Source of the DNA: a virus
Length of the DNA stretch: 64,000 nt
Direction: 5' to 3' (one strand)
IMG/VR virus record: IMGVR_UViG_3300041809_000801
Coordinates: 1-64,000 of that record
Part shown: piece after piece, positions 14,581-20,369 of the stretch
Numbering within the stretch: position 1 is the first letter of the stretch
Layout of the letters: each line of letters begins with the position of its first letter
Notes under the pieces: generated by a model
Database searches by the model: none
What the model was told of the DNA's origin: nothing
The model's input: only the letters and a program-made list of their open reading frames with translations
Made by a program: the position numbers and the translations under genes

Positions 14581-14663
14581 TGGAGCCGGTGAAGGGAATC
14601 GAACCCCCGGTGTTTGTATGGCAGTTTACAAAACTGCTGCTGTCGCCACTGAGCCACACCGGC
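14581..14663 (-). tRNA. tRNA-Thr-like (UGU) with extended variable loop
   Basis: Acceptor GCCGGTG/CACCGGC, D arm GCT/AGC, anticodon arm GCAGT TTTGTAA ACTGC (anticodon TGT), T arm with TTCGATT loop, encoded CCA. The variable region CATACAAACACC is nearly the same as in the neighbouring gene at 14485, so the two are paralogues. Confidence 0.82.
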
Positions 14664-14852
14664 TTAATGCTTCTTGTTCTTTCTCGGTCCCTTTCGAGAC
14701 CAAGACATGTCCGCGTTCTTACCCGCTACATACTCGCGACATGCGGCGTACTTCTTACACAGTTCACGAATATAAGAGCAGTCATCTTTGTGCAGCCGGA
14801 GATTCCCTCCGGCTTTCTCACCACACGCGAAACATGGACGTTCTTCCAACAT
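14664..14852 (-). CDS. Small Cys-containing basic protein, unknown
   Basis: From MLEERPCFACGEKAGGNLRL the frame gives 62 residues with CFACG, two further Cys and a very basic tail (RKGPRKNKKH). It fits exactly between tRNA-Ile and a Thr tRNA, starting three bases after the tRNA-Ile 3' end. No ribosome site is clear. It could be a small zinc-binding nucleic-acid protein. Confidence 0.55.
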   Translation of the reverse strand: MLEERPCFACGEKAGGNLRLHKDDCSYIRELCKKYAACREYVAGKNADMSWSRKGPRKNKKH

Positions 14853-14855
14853 ACT

Positions 14856-14932
14856 TGGTGGGCGAAGGTGGGCTCGAACCACCGACCTCAGTCTTATCAG
14901 GACTGCGCTCTAACCAACTGAGCTATTCGCCC
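14856..14932 (-). tRNA. tRNA-Ile (GAU)
   Basis: Acceptor GGGCGAA/TTCGCCC, D arm GCTC/GAGC, anticodon arm CAGTC CTGATAA GACTG (anticodon GAT), T arm around TTCGAGC, discriminator A, encoded CCA. Confidence 0.94.
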
Positions 14933-14933
14933 A

Positions 14934-15329
14934 TTACAACTCGAAATCTTTTGCCAAAGTCACTCTCTTGCTCTGATGGTTCTTTGAAGCTTCGAATCGC
15001 AAACTTATCGACCGTCGTTTTCCAAACACCACCATTGGCACGAGGTAGCATTTATCCAACTCAGTACAATAAGCAGCTATGTGGTCTACCTGCCCATGAT
15101 ACCAATTTGTGCCTTTAGTAGAGACACTTTTTGCATCAACCACTACAGCACCGCTAATGATACGCCCGGTCTTTACTTGGACTCTTTCAAAAGTCCCCTC
15201 GTTATCAATGACCAAATCGTATCGCTCATTATCTCCCCATGGGGTTAAAACCACATACCCCCGCTTCAACAGAGCAGCCAATACAGCCGCTTCACTCACA
15301 TTACCTACACGCTTTGTATCTTGAGGCAT
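14934..15329 (-). CDS. PD-(D/E)XK nuclease of the group-I-intron endonuclease type
   Basis: From MPQDTKRVGNVSEAAVLAAL the protein has 131 residues. The pattern SEAAVLAALLKRGYVVL, PWGDNERYDLVID and RVQVKTGRI matches the PD-(D/E)XK family that includes the tRNA-intron homing endonuclease I-Ssp6803I: a Glu, then D of YDLVID, then QxK. It is expected to cut DNA. It lies between two tRNA-Ile genes with no recognisable intron. It may be a free-standing homing enzyme aimed at tRNA genes or a relic of an intron endonuclease. A longer frame upstream would overlap the tRNA at 15350, so this ATG is preferred. Confidence 0.82.
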   Translation of the reverse strand: MPQDTKRVGNVSEAAVLAALLKRGYVVLTPWGDNERYDLVIDNEGTFERVQVKTGRIISGAVVVDAKSVSTKGTNWYHGQVDHIAAYCTELDKCYLVPMVVFGKRRSISLRFEASKNHQSKRVTLAKDFEL

Positions 15330-15349
15330 GTGGTCTAATACCCTAAACT

Positions 15350-15423
15350 TGGTGCGCCTTATAGGAGTCGAACCCATGTCTTCCGCTAATCGGGCGGAGG
15401 CTCTACCGTTAAGCAAAAGGCGC
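15350..15423 (-). tRNA. tRNA-Ile-like (GAU by position), unusual anticodon loop
   Basis: Acceptor GCGCCTT/AAGGCGC, D arm GCTT/GAGC, anticodon arm TCCGC CCGATTA GCGGA, T arm ATGGG/CCTAT, discriminator A, encoded CCA. Standard numbering gives anticodon GAT, but position 33 is C, not the near-universal U. Identity is therefore uncertain. Its first 15 bases overlap the end of the gene at 15409. Confidence 0.8.
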
Positions 15424-15669
15424 AAAAACTTTTCGACACTTGCACTCGGCGACGTTATCTCCGCCGAACCCGAAACAATCGGGGTTAGTTGCTATCAAAC
15501 TCTCGGCTTCCACTGGAGGAGGCGTCTCTTTCAACTTCTCCTGCAAATCTTCAAGCGCCGAGATTGCTTTCTTGTACGTGGATATTAAAGCACCCGCGTA
15601 CCCAAATCCGTCTCCGCGTACTGCATTTTTCTCAGCCCGGAGTTGACTGATAACTGCATCAATGTCCAT
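15409..15669 (-). CDS. Small helical protein, unknown
   Basis: From MDIDAVISQLRAEKNAVRGD the product is 86 residues: a helical first half with a likely coiled coil (SALEDLQEKLKE) and a C-terminal CKCRK. The ATG overlaps the end of the upstream gene. The stop codon TAA lies inside the D loop of the tRNA at 15350-15423, so the last five codons are also the tRNA 5' end. Processing of the tRNA would therefore cut the mRNA. Confidence 0.65.
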   Translation of the reverse strand: MDIDAVISQLRAEKNAVRGDGFGYAGALISTYKKAISALEDLQEKLKETPPPVEAESLIATNPDCFGFGGDNVAECKCRKVFAPFA

Positions 15670-16045
15670 CGCTGTCCAACGCCTTCCGGGCTGCGGTGTC
15701 AAACTTCTCCGCATTCCAAAACCCTGCAAAAGAACCGCTGGAAGTGATGAGCAATTCACCTTTCGAAACTTTCAAACTGATGCCGAGGCTATCAACTCTT
15801 TGCTCCTCCCAATCTCGCGTCGAAGGCACATGTCCACAATCTTTCATGATGTGAACGATTGCTGCCTTGCGACCGAGAACCCCAAACAATTTTTCTGCCT
15901 CATCAACCCCACGTGAGTGGTGTCGCCAAAATCTGTGCAACGGACCAAACCGTTTGAATCCCGCATCCAACCAATGATTCACTTCTTCGCATCGGTCGCC
16001 GAGGATGCGTTCACAATCTCGACAATGCTCATCGAATGACGCCAA
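15659..16045 (-). CDS. Conserved small phage/bacterial protein (DUF6915-like)
   Basis: The product (about 128 residues from a TTG, MASFDEHCRDCERIL) includes HRFWRHHSRGVDEAEKLFG, resembling small proteins in which a His-rich FRHHALRHHxxGI-like helix is followed by ExxFG. The strong AGGGGGAG ribosome site 5 nt upstream favours this TTG start; a GTG at 16063 is in frame. A C-terminal region (GISLKVSKGELLIT) looks beta-rich. Function unknown. It overlaps the next gene by 11 nt. Confidence 0.6.
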   Translation of the reverse strand: MASFDEHCRDCERILGDRCEEVNHWLDAGFKRFGPLHRFWRHHSRGVDEAEKLFGVLGRKAAIVHIMKDCGHVPSTRDWEEQRVDSLGISLKVSKGELLITSSGSFAGFWNAEKFDTAARKALDSDGH

Positions 16046-16067
16046 AACTCCCCCTAAAAACACTAAA

Positions 16068-16085
16068 GCCGCCTGTTCAGGCGGC
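16068..16085 (-). terminator. GC-rich hairpin followed by T-rich sequence
   Basis: GCCGCCTG/CAGGCGGC with a 2-nt centre is followed on the minus strand by TTTAGTGTTTTT. It lies between the hairpin array at 16.24-16.41 kb and the next gene and probably ends or attenuates transcription of the array. Confidence 0.6.
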
Positions 16086-16234
16086 TCATCGCATCTCAGA
16101 TTGAATCTTTTCAGATTCGTACGAAAACACGAGGCCGCAGAACGCTGGTTTGCGTTGTAGTGGTAATTCGTGTTTGGTTTGTGAGACGCATTGATGATTC
16201 CTTCTTGGTACCTTTCAGAAACTTAATGCTTGGT

Positions 16235-16406
16235 CGGTGGGGACAGACGTTAGCCTACCCCCACCGATGGAGCCGGTCGAATAGTTTCCCACTCTCCCGG
16301 CTTGGCCCCCGACCCAAGGTTGCCCTCAGGCCGGAGTTGGCACCCGGCTTAAGGTTTCCCTCGAACCGGGTATGGTGGGTGACTCAAGGTTTCCCTCTAA
16401 TCACCC
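16235..16406 (-). ncRNA. Tandem short-hairpin RNA array (array B, five hairpins)
   Basis: Read leftward: hairpin 16377-16406 (GGGTGA/TCACCC), 16342-16371 (ACCCGG/CCGGGT), about 16305-16336 (CTCCGG/TCGGGG), 16271-16302 (AGCCGG/CCGGCT) and 16235-16266 (CGGTGGGG/CCCCACCG). The first three share an inner AGG-GNAA-CCT hairpin flanked by small internal loops (TTAG/TGAG, TTCG/TAAG, CCTG/TGGG). The fourth is a looser version, and the fifth has a 16-nt loop. Outer stems differ by compensatory changes. A phage-type promoter ends at the first hairpin. About 150 nt further left no gene or clear element is visible (16086-16234). Confidence 0.7.
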
Positions 16407-16414
16407 TCATCTAC

Positions 16415-16445
16415 ATAATACCAGCGAAAGTTGGTTTTTGCAACT
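16415..16445 (-). promoter_or_regulatory. Phage-type promoter for array B
   Basis: On the minus strand AGTTGC, AAAAACC, and after 19 nt TATTAT preceded by TGG. The first hairpin of array B begins 8 nt after the -10 hexamer. Confidence 0.5.
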
Positions 16446-16458
16446 AACTTGTGAATTA

Positions 16459-16482
16459 TTTTTCCACAGCTTTATGGAAAAA
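16459..16482 (-). other. AT-rich hairpin
   Basis: TTTTTCCA and TGGAAAAA pair over 8 bp. It lies between the terminator of the secreted-protein genes and the array-B promoter. A role in termination from either side is possible. Confidence 0.45.
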
Positions 16483-16489
16483 TGTCTGT

Positions 16490-16546
16490 GGGGTGAGTAT
16501 CCCACCCCCTAATCGGACATGAAACCAGACATCGTGTCCGATTAGG
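16490..16546 (-). terminator. Double hairpin after the secreted-protein genes
   Basis: The first hairpin (16508-16546) has perfect 12-nt arms CCTAATCGGACA/TGTCCGATTAGG and includes the stop codon of the upstream gene. The second (16490-16508, GGGGTG/CACCCC) is followed by ATTTTT. Together they probably terminate leftward transcription. Confidence 0.65.
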
Positions 16547-16958
16547 TGGCGCTCAAAGTCCCAAGGACAGGAGCCGCTGGATGAAACGGTGTTGTAATGG
16601 TAGCACAATTCGACGGGGCAGAATTTGCAGCAGTGTTTGCGGTCGGGGCTGCTTCCACATCGTAACTGTACTGAGTCGTTGGGCTCACTGTGTTGTCCAA
16701 ATATTGCGTAGCCGAGGGGACGGCGACAGTTCCCAACACAGTCCAACCGGCTGATGCAGCCAGCGTTGAAGGACAAGTTCCGGCGATACGGTAAACAGCC
16801 AGCAAGCAAGTATTCGTGGATGTGCAGGAAGTGTCGGTGACCGGAACAGTCACAGAGCTAGTTGCTGCCCCCGGCAGATTGGTTGTTTGAGCATGAACTG
16901 ACGATATGGTCAAACCGAAAACCATCAGCAGTGCGGTTGAAAGAAAAAGTTTCTTCAT
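16542..16958 (-). CDS. Secreted fibronectin-III-like protein 3
   Basis: MKKLFLSTALLMVFGLTISS followed by VHAQ is a clear signal peptide with AxA-type cleavage near residue 23. The mature part (about 115 residues) is a single beta-sandwich with VYRIAG...GWTVLGTV...YSYDVEA, a pattern of FnIII domains, and two Cys likely in a disulfide (CTSTNTC). It has an AAGGAG ribosome site and follows two homologous genes. Such secreted domains may bind the cell surface or decorate the virion; which one is unknown. Confidence 0.8.
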   Translation of the reverse strand: MKKLFLSTALLMVFGLTISSVHAQTTNLPGAATSSVTVPVTDTSCTSTNTCLLAVYRIAGTCPSTLAASAGWTVLGTVAVPSATQYLDNTVSPTTQYSYDVEAAPTANTAANSAPSNCATITTPFHPAAPVLGTLSAT

Positions 16959-16971
16959 GTGTAGCTCCTTT

Positions 16972-17400
16972 TTATGTGGCGTGCAAAGTTCCAATAACAG
17001 GTGGAGTGGGAACAAACAACGTAGCGGGAATGGGTACAGTTACTGTGTTCGAGGGAACGCTCGTAGCTCCCGAGGCGTCCACGCTTTCAACATAGTAAGT
17101 ATACGTATTGCCCTCTACAACAGTTGAATCAGTGTAGGCGACAAGTGTTACAGGTGTGGCATTCAACAAACCACCAGTTGGTGAACGATAAACGTTGTAA
17201 CCGGCAACAGGGTCCCAACATGGGTCGGAGGCCGCAATTAGTTGTGTGGTGCATGTGGGTAAATTAGCCGAGTTGACTGGAGCATTCCAAGTCAAACCAA
17301 CCCCGTACCCTGTTACCCCTTTAGGAAGTGCGACAGTTGACTGTGCCTGTGCGGTGAGCCCACACAAGAACAGAACCATTAAATATGAACGAAGCCCCAT
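16972..17400 (-). CDS. Secreted fibronectin-III-like protein 2
   Basis: MGLRSYLMVLFLCGLTAQAQ is a signal peptide. The mature domain has GLTWNAPVN...YNVYRSPTGG...TYTYYVESVD...PSNTVTVPIP, the usual run of an FnIII domain (Trp in strand B, Tyr in strand C, YYVxxVD in strand F). GGAGTGG precedes the ATG at 17400. It is the middle of three adjacent secreted paralogues. All lie in one leftward transcript behind tRNA-Val. Confidence 0.82.
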   Translation of the reverse strand: MGLRSYLMVLFLCGLTAQAQSTVALPKGVTGYGVGLTWNAPVNSANLPTCTTQLIAASDPCWDPVAGYNVYRSPTGGLLNATPVTLVAYTDSTVVEGNTYTYYVESVDASGATSVPSNTVTVPIPATLFVPTPPVIGTLHAT

Positions 17401-17437
17401 GCAGTCCACTCCATACTACAGACTTCCAGAGTCAAAA

Positions 17438-17803
17438 TTATGGTGCGATGAACGTACTACACGAGGACGGACCGGAAGTAGGAATACTGCCAGCCCCTGA
17501 CTCCACATCATAACTGTACTGTGTTCCTGACACCACTGACGTATCGGTGTAAGACGTTACCTGAGTAATAGGGGTAGTGGTCAAAAGAGTCCAGCCGGGA
17601 GAGCCACTCAAACCCAAAGGGCAAACACCCCCAATTCGATACACCCAAAAATTGCAAGGCGTGGTTGAAGTACAGCCCGGAGGTAGTTGCCACGGCACCA
17701 CGATACCTGAGATGGGTGGTGGGGGAGGGGGAGGCGGTGGTGTAACTACTTTACACCCAACGCAGCATCCAAGAAGAATCAAAAGAAAACTGAACCGCTT
17801 CAT
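17438..17803 (-). CDS. Lipoprotein with proline-rich linker and FnIII-like domain
   Basis: MKRFSFLLILLGCCVGC ends in a lipobox-like LGCC/VGC, so the mature N-terminus is probably lipidated. VVTPPPPPPPPP follows as a linker and then a FnIII-like domain (FWVYRIGG...GWTLLTTT...YSYDVESG) with CTSTTPC resembling the 16542 protein. A GAGG ribosome site precedes the ATG. It is likely anchored in the host envelope, possibly acting in superinfection exclusion or surface modification; this is inference. Confidence 0.8.
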   Translation of the reverse strand: MKRFSFLLILLGCCVGCKVVTPPPPPPPPPISGIVVPWQLPPGCTSTTPCNFWVYRIGGVCPLGLSGSPGWTLLTTTPITQVTSYTDTSVVSGTQYSYDVESGAGSIPTSGPSSCSTFIAP

Positions 17804-17820
17804 AATACGACCTCAATAAT

Positions 17821-17898
17821 TGGTGCGTCCTGAGGGAGTCGAACCCCCGACCTTCTCTGCGTCAAAGAGTTGCTCTAAACCCACTGAGCTAAGGACGC
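17821..17898 (-). tRNA. tRNA-Val (GAC)
   Basis: Acceptor GCGTCCT/AGGACGC, D arm GCTC/GAGC, anticodon arm ACTCT TTGACGC AGAGA (anticodon GAC; the outer pair is A-A), T arm GGGGG/CCCTC, discriminator A, encoded CCA. Confidence 0.88.
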
Positions 17899-17916
17899 AG
17901 GTACAGCATATCATAA

Positions 17917-17994
17917 TGGTGCCCCCGGTGGGACTCGAACCCACGACTCGCAGAAATTTAGAGTTTCCGGTTCTACCAACTGAACTACAGGGGC
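17917..17994 (-). tRNA. Suppressor tRNA (CUA), predicted to read UAG
   Basis: Acceptor GCCCCTG/CGGGGGC, D arm GTTC/GAAC, anticodon arm GGAAA CTCTAAA TTTCT, T arm GTGGG/CCCAC, discriminator A, encoded CCA. The anticodon loop CTCTAAA is the same as in the amber suppressor supF and gives anticodon CTA. The amino acid is not evident: A73 argues against Gln. A phage-type promoter (18014-18044) lies directly upstream, so it and tRNA-Val form one transcript. Confidence 0.9.
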
Positions 17995-18013
17995 GCTGGA
18001 AACCTTCATTCTT

Positions 18014-18044
18014 AGTATACCTAATTAAATGAAAGTTTGGCTAG
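18014..18044 (-). promoter_or_regulatory. Phage-type promoter for the suppressor tRNA
   Basis: On the minus strand CTAGCC, AAAC, then after 19 nt TATACT preceded by AGG. It is the best match to the motif in this window together with the one at 57543. Confidence 0.65.
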
Positions 18045-18054
18045 TTTTTGACTA

Positions 18055-18099
18055 TTGAACCCTAGAGCAGAAGCACACTCTGAATGCAATGGGGTTCAA
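18055..18099 (+). promoter_or_regulatory. Stem occluding the start of the HNH gene
   Basis: TTGAACCC (18055-18062) pairs with GGGTTCAA (18092-18099), which ends at the base before the ATG at 18100 and includes the only G-rich ribosome-site-like sequence. It is the same design as at 8069-8126 and is again preceded by TTGACTATT-like sequence. Confidence 0.55.
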
Positions 18100-18759
18100 A
18101 TGGAAACAACAGATGCGGAATTCATCGAAATCGTGAAACAGGCAACCAGTATTTGCGGGGTACTTAACCTCCTCCACAAGGCACGTGTGGGCACCAACTA
18201 CAAGATGGTGCGAGAACGGTTGACTAAACTCAACCTACAGCCGCACTGGGTAAAACCAACGCCCAAAAAAGTTCCTCTGGAGGAACACCTGTGTAAAAAC
18301 AGTACGTATTCCCGTAATCGGCTGAAAAAACGACTAATTGCTTTGGGTATTCTAAAGAATATCTGTGCTCTGTGTGGTCAATTGCCTGTGTGGAATGGTA
18401 AACCCCTCGTTCTTCGACTCGACCACATCAATGGGGTTAACGATGACAACCGCATTGAGAACTTGAGACTGCTTTGTCCTAATTGTGACAGCCAAACCGA
18501 TACCTTCTGTGGTCGGAACAGAAAAATGGTTGAAATAGAAAAAGCACAACGCACCTGTGAGGACTGTAGGACAAACATCTACGCCCGTTCCAAGAGATGC
18601 CGATCCTGTCAAAACAAACAGCGGTATCAGTCGCCCAAAATCAACTGGCCCTCACTTCCTGACCTTCTAAAAATGATCGAGGAGACCAGTTATCTTCAAT
18701 GTGGTAAGCTGCTTGGAGTATCCGATAATGCGATACGAAAACACATCAAGACGTGCTGA
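18100..18759 (+). CDS. HNH homing endonuclease
   Basis: From METTDAEFIEIVKQATS the protein has 219 residues: an N-terminal helical DNA-binding region, then CALCGQLPVWNGKPLV, LRLDHINGVNDDNRIENL and LLCPNCDSQTDTF (HNH with DHING and CxxC zinc pairs). A further zinc pattern follows (CEDCRTN...CRSC), and the C-terminal region (CGKLLGVSDNAIRKHIKT) looks like a helix-turn-helix. It is homologous to the endonuclease at 12797 but longer. Plus-strand orientation, between the suppressor-tRNA promoter and the structured RNA at 18750-18863, whose outer stem overlaps its stop codon. Confidence 0.93.
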   Translation: METTDAEFIEIVKQATSICGVLNLLHKARVGTNYKMVRERLTKLNLQPHWVKPTPKKVPLEEHLCKNSTYSRNRLKKRLIALGILKNICALCGQLPVWNGKPLVLRLDHINGVNDDNRIENLRLLCPNCDSQTDTFCGRNRKMVEIEKAQRTCEDCRTNIYARSKRCRSCQNKQRYQSPKINWPSLPDLLKMIEETSYLQCGKLLGVSDNAIRKHIKTC

Positions 18760-18863
18760 GGGGTTGGCTAAACCTGAGGCACCGGGTTCCCGCGTTACCG
18801 CAGGAGGCCGTCCGGTCTTCGCTGAACACCTATTCGGTGCAGACCCCGCTTCCTCAGCACGTC
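18750..18863 (-). ncRNA. Isolated structured RNA, about 114 nt, own promoter
   Basis: A perfect 12-bp closing stem (GACGTGCTGAGG/CCTCAGCACGTC) encloses CACC-GAATA-GGTG, a CCTGCG/CGCGGG hairpin with a GTAA (GNRA) loop, and GGTC/GACC. A phage-type -10 (TATCAT) ends 6 nt before the first stem base, so a transcript would begin with the stem. It is not a tRNA, tmRNA, RNase P or SRP RNA by any motif I can see. Its 3' stem arm lies in the last codons of the convergent HNH gene. Confidence 0.65.
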
Positions 18864-18869
18864 ACTTAC

Positions 18870-18900
18870 ATGATACCGGGGTCTACTTGGTTTTGGCTAG
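18870..18900 (-). promoter_or_regulatory. Phage-type promoter for the isolated RNA
   Basis: CTAGCC, AAAACC, then after 19 nt TATCAT preceded by CGG, on the minus strand. It lies within the last codons of the gene ending at 18883. Confidence 0.6.
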
Positions 18901-19227
18901 TAATTTTTTGCCCAAACCCATAATCTCTTCCACCCTGCGTTTTTCTTCCTCGGGTATATCGAGATGGTTCCAAACAGATACCGGGCGACCGTAACAGTCG
19001 TTAAACACGTCTTGCCCACAGATTCCGCATACTTTATATGTACACGCTTTCTGTGAGCCCCGCTTTGGTTGCCGTTTCGTCTTCAGCCACAGCTTCCCAT
19101 CGGGCGTGCGATGGTCGCACTCCCGTTTCAGTTCGCTGAACCTGACTTCCAAGTCGCACCACTGCTCATGGGCTTTTTGGGCACGCTTCGCCAGTACAGT
19201 AGTTTTCGAGATGAATGTTTTGTTCAT
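18883..19227 (-). CDS. Zinc-binding protein, unknown
   Basis: From MNKTFISKTTVLAKRAQKAH the product is 114 residues: a helical N-terminus, a basic middle (KTKRQPKRGSQK), then CTYKVCGICGQDVFND with three Cys and a C-terminal helix. The ATG overlaps the upstream stop (GGTATGA) with AGGAGG before it. It ends in TAG. It may be a small nucleic-acid-binding protein. Confidence 0.7.
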   Translation of the reverse strand: MNKTFISKTTVLAKRAQKAHEQWCDLEVRFSELKRECDHRTPDGKLWLKTKRQPKRGSQKACTYKVCGICGQDVFNDCYGRPVSVWNHLDIPEEEKRRVEEIMGLGKKLLAKTK

Positions 19228-19415
19228 ACCTCCTCTAATACTCGTTGGGCGACGAGAACAGGGCATTCGCTATCGTGCTCAATTTCTGTAATACTGGGCA
19301 CTCCATAACCGCCACAGTAGTGACAGGTGTAGAATGTCCGTCCGCTGTTTCCCGATTCATACTGGTCGTACCAGTTGTTGAGAATTGCCTCGGCAAGAAT
19401 CTTGCTGTTTTCCAT
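19224..19415 (-). CDS. Small protein with CHYC zinc motif
   Basis: The 63-residue product has FYTCHYCGGYG and, 20 residues later, DSECPVL, a plausible zinc site (CxxC...H...C). The leader is unusually purine-rich on this strand (repeated AAGGAAGG), with AGGAA before the ATG. It is coupled to the downstream gene by a 4-base overlap. Unknown family. Confidence 0.65.
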   Translation of the reverse strand: MENSKILAEAILNNWYDQYESGNSGRTFYTCHYCGGYGVPSITEIEHDSECPVLVAQRVLEEV

Positions 19416-19525
19416 TTCCTATGTCATTTTGTTTTCCTTCCTTCTTGTTTTCCTTCCTTCCTTCGTTGTGTTAAATTGAAGTTGATGCTGACTCGGGCTT
19501 CATCCTTTCACCGAGTGCAGCAGGA

Positions 19526-19581
19526 GAGGGGCAGACGGTGATGCACCTGTACTTGCGTTAGACTTCGGTCTTCTGCCCCTC
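19526..19581 (+). promoter_or_regulatory. Long hairpin upstream of the secreted nuclease
   Basis: Arms GAGGGGCAGA and TCTGCCCCTC pair perfectly over 10 bp around a 36-nt loop. It ends 19 nt before the ATG at 19601. No other element is evident between 19416 and 19600 except a TTCC-repeat tract (19430-19465). Confidence 0.45.
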
Positions 19582-19600
19582 AAGTTTTTCGAGGACGCCC

Positions 19601-20229
19601 ATGAAACGATTTTGGCTGCTACTCCTGTCTCTCGTCATCATGGTTCTGTGTCTCCTGTGTCTTTCATGGTTTTTGGATCACCGCCCAGTCCTCCTCCATG
19701 TGTACAGCCGGAATTGTCCGTTATTGAAAAAGGCCCGGGACGCTTCTATCACCACGAAGACGTTCTTCTCCCCAACCCCCAAATCTCGCCCGGTGCCATT
19801 CGCTCTGATGCAACCGAGACTGAAGTTTGCACTGACTCCACCAAAGAATTCCGGCACACATCCAAAAAAATGAAGGATGATGTGTACGCCGCCTACTTTG
19901 TGATGCCCCACTCTGGCATCTGTGCGGATGTTTACCGCACCACCAAAACCGGCAAGCAAGTCAAAGAGTCGTGCGAGGTTGACCACATCATTTCTCTCGA
20001 ACTCGGCGGTGCCGACGACGAGAAGAATTTGTTTCCTCAACCATACGACCCACCCAACGGGGTGCCCGGTGCCCACGCTAAAGACGCCGTGGAAAACTGG
20101 CTGCACCGTCAGGTATGTGTCACGCACACCATGAGTCTTCAAGAGGCTCAAAAAGAAATCTCGACCGATTGGTATCAGGTCTACTTGGACAATCATCTTG
20201 CCCCCGAAGACGACACCAACGAGAACTAA
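19601..20229 (+). pseudogene. Secreted HNH-type nuclease, signal peptide and body in different frames
   Basis: ATG at 19601 with GAGGAC upstream opens a signal peptide (MKRFWLLLLSLVIMVLCLLC). The conserved body is in the -1 frame: ISPGAIRSDATETEVC, RHTSKKMKDDVYAAY, CEVDHIISLELGGADDEKNL, GAHAKDAVENWLHRQVC. That pattern is an HNH nuclease (DHIISLELGG) with disulfide Cys, common in secreted bacterial proteins. The frames meet at a T5 run in TGGTTTTTGG near 19670. A single-base indel, an assembly error or -1 slippage would join them. Translation could also start at ATG 19666 in the body frame, giving a cytoplasmic protein without a signal. It is opposite in strand to its neighbours. Confidence 0.65.
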
Positions 20230-20301
20230 TCTTTCTTTTTCAACTCCCAATACCCAGTCCAACAAATTGCAACTCGGTCGTCCCATTCTGACTCACGCCG
20301 G

Positions 20302-20349
20302 TCAGGCTACGAACAACACAATGAACGCAATGACTATCAATACGCTCAT
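20302..20349 (-). pseudogene. 15-residue truncated copy of the small membrane protein at 21825
   Basis: The first 48 bases after the ATG (MSVLIVIAFIVLFVA, then stop) are the same as the start of the gene at 21825-22007. They are part of a 67-bp duplication. The ATG overlaps the stop of the coiled-coil gene at 20346 (ATGA), so this may be the original position of the gene or a remnant of a recombination. Confidence 0.6.
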
Positions 20350-20369
20350 GCCTTCACCCCCTGAACAGC
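20303..20369 (-). repeat. 67-bp direct repeat, copy 1
   Basis: Identical over 67 bp to 21961-22027. This copy holds the end of the gene at 20346 and a truncated start of a membrane-protein gene. Confidence 0.95.

Noticed and set aside
18750-18863. RNase P, 6S or SRP RNA
   Set aside because: The signature sequences of these RNAs are missing, and the length and stem layout do not fit.
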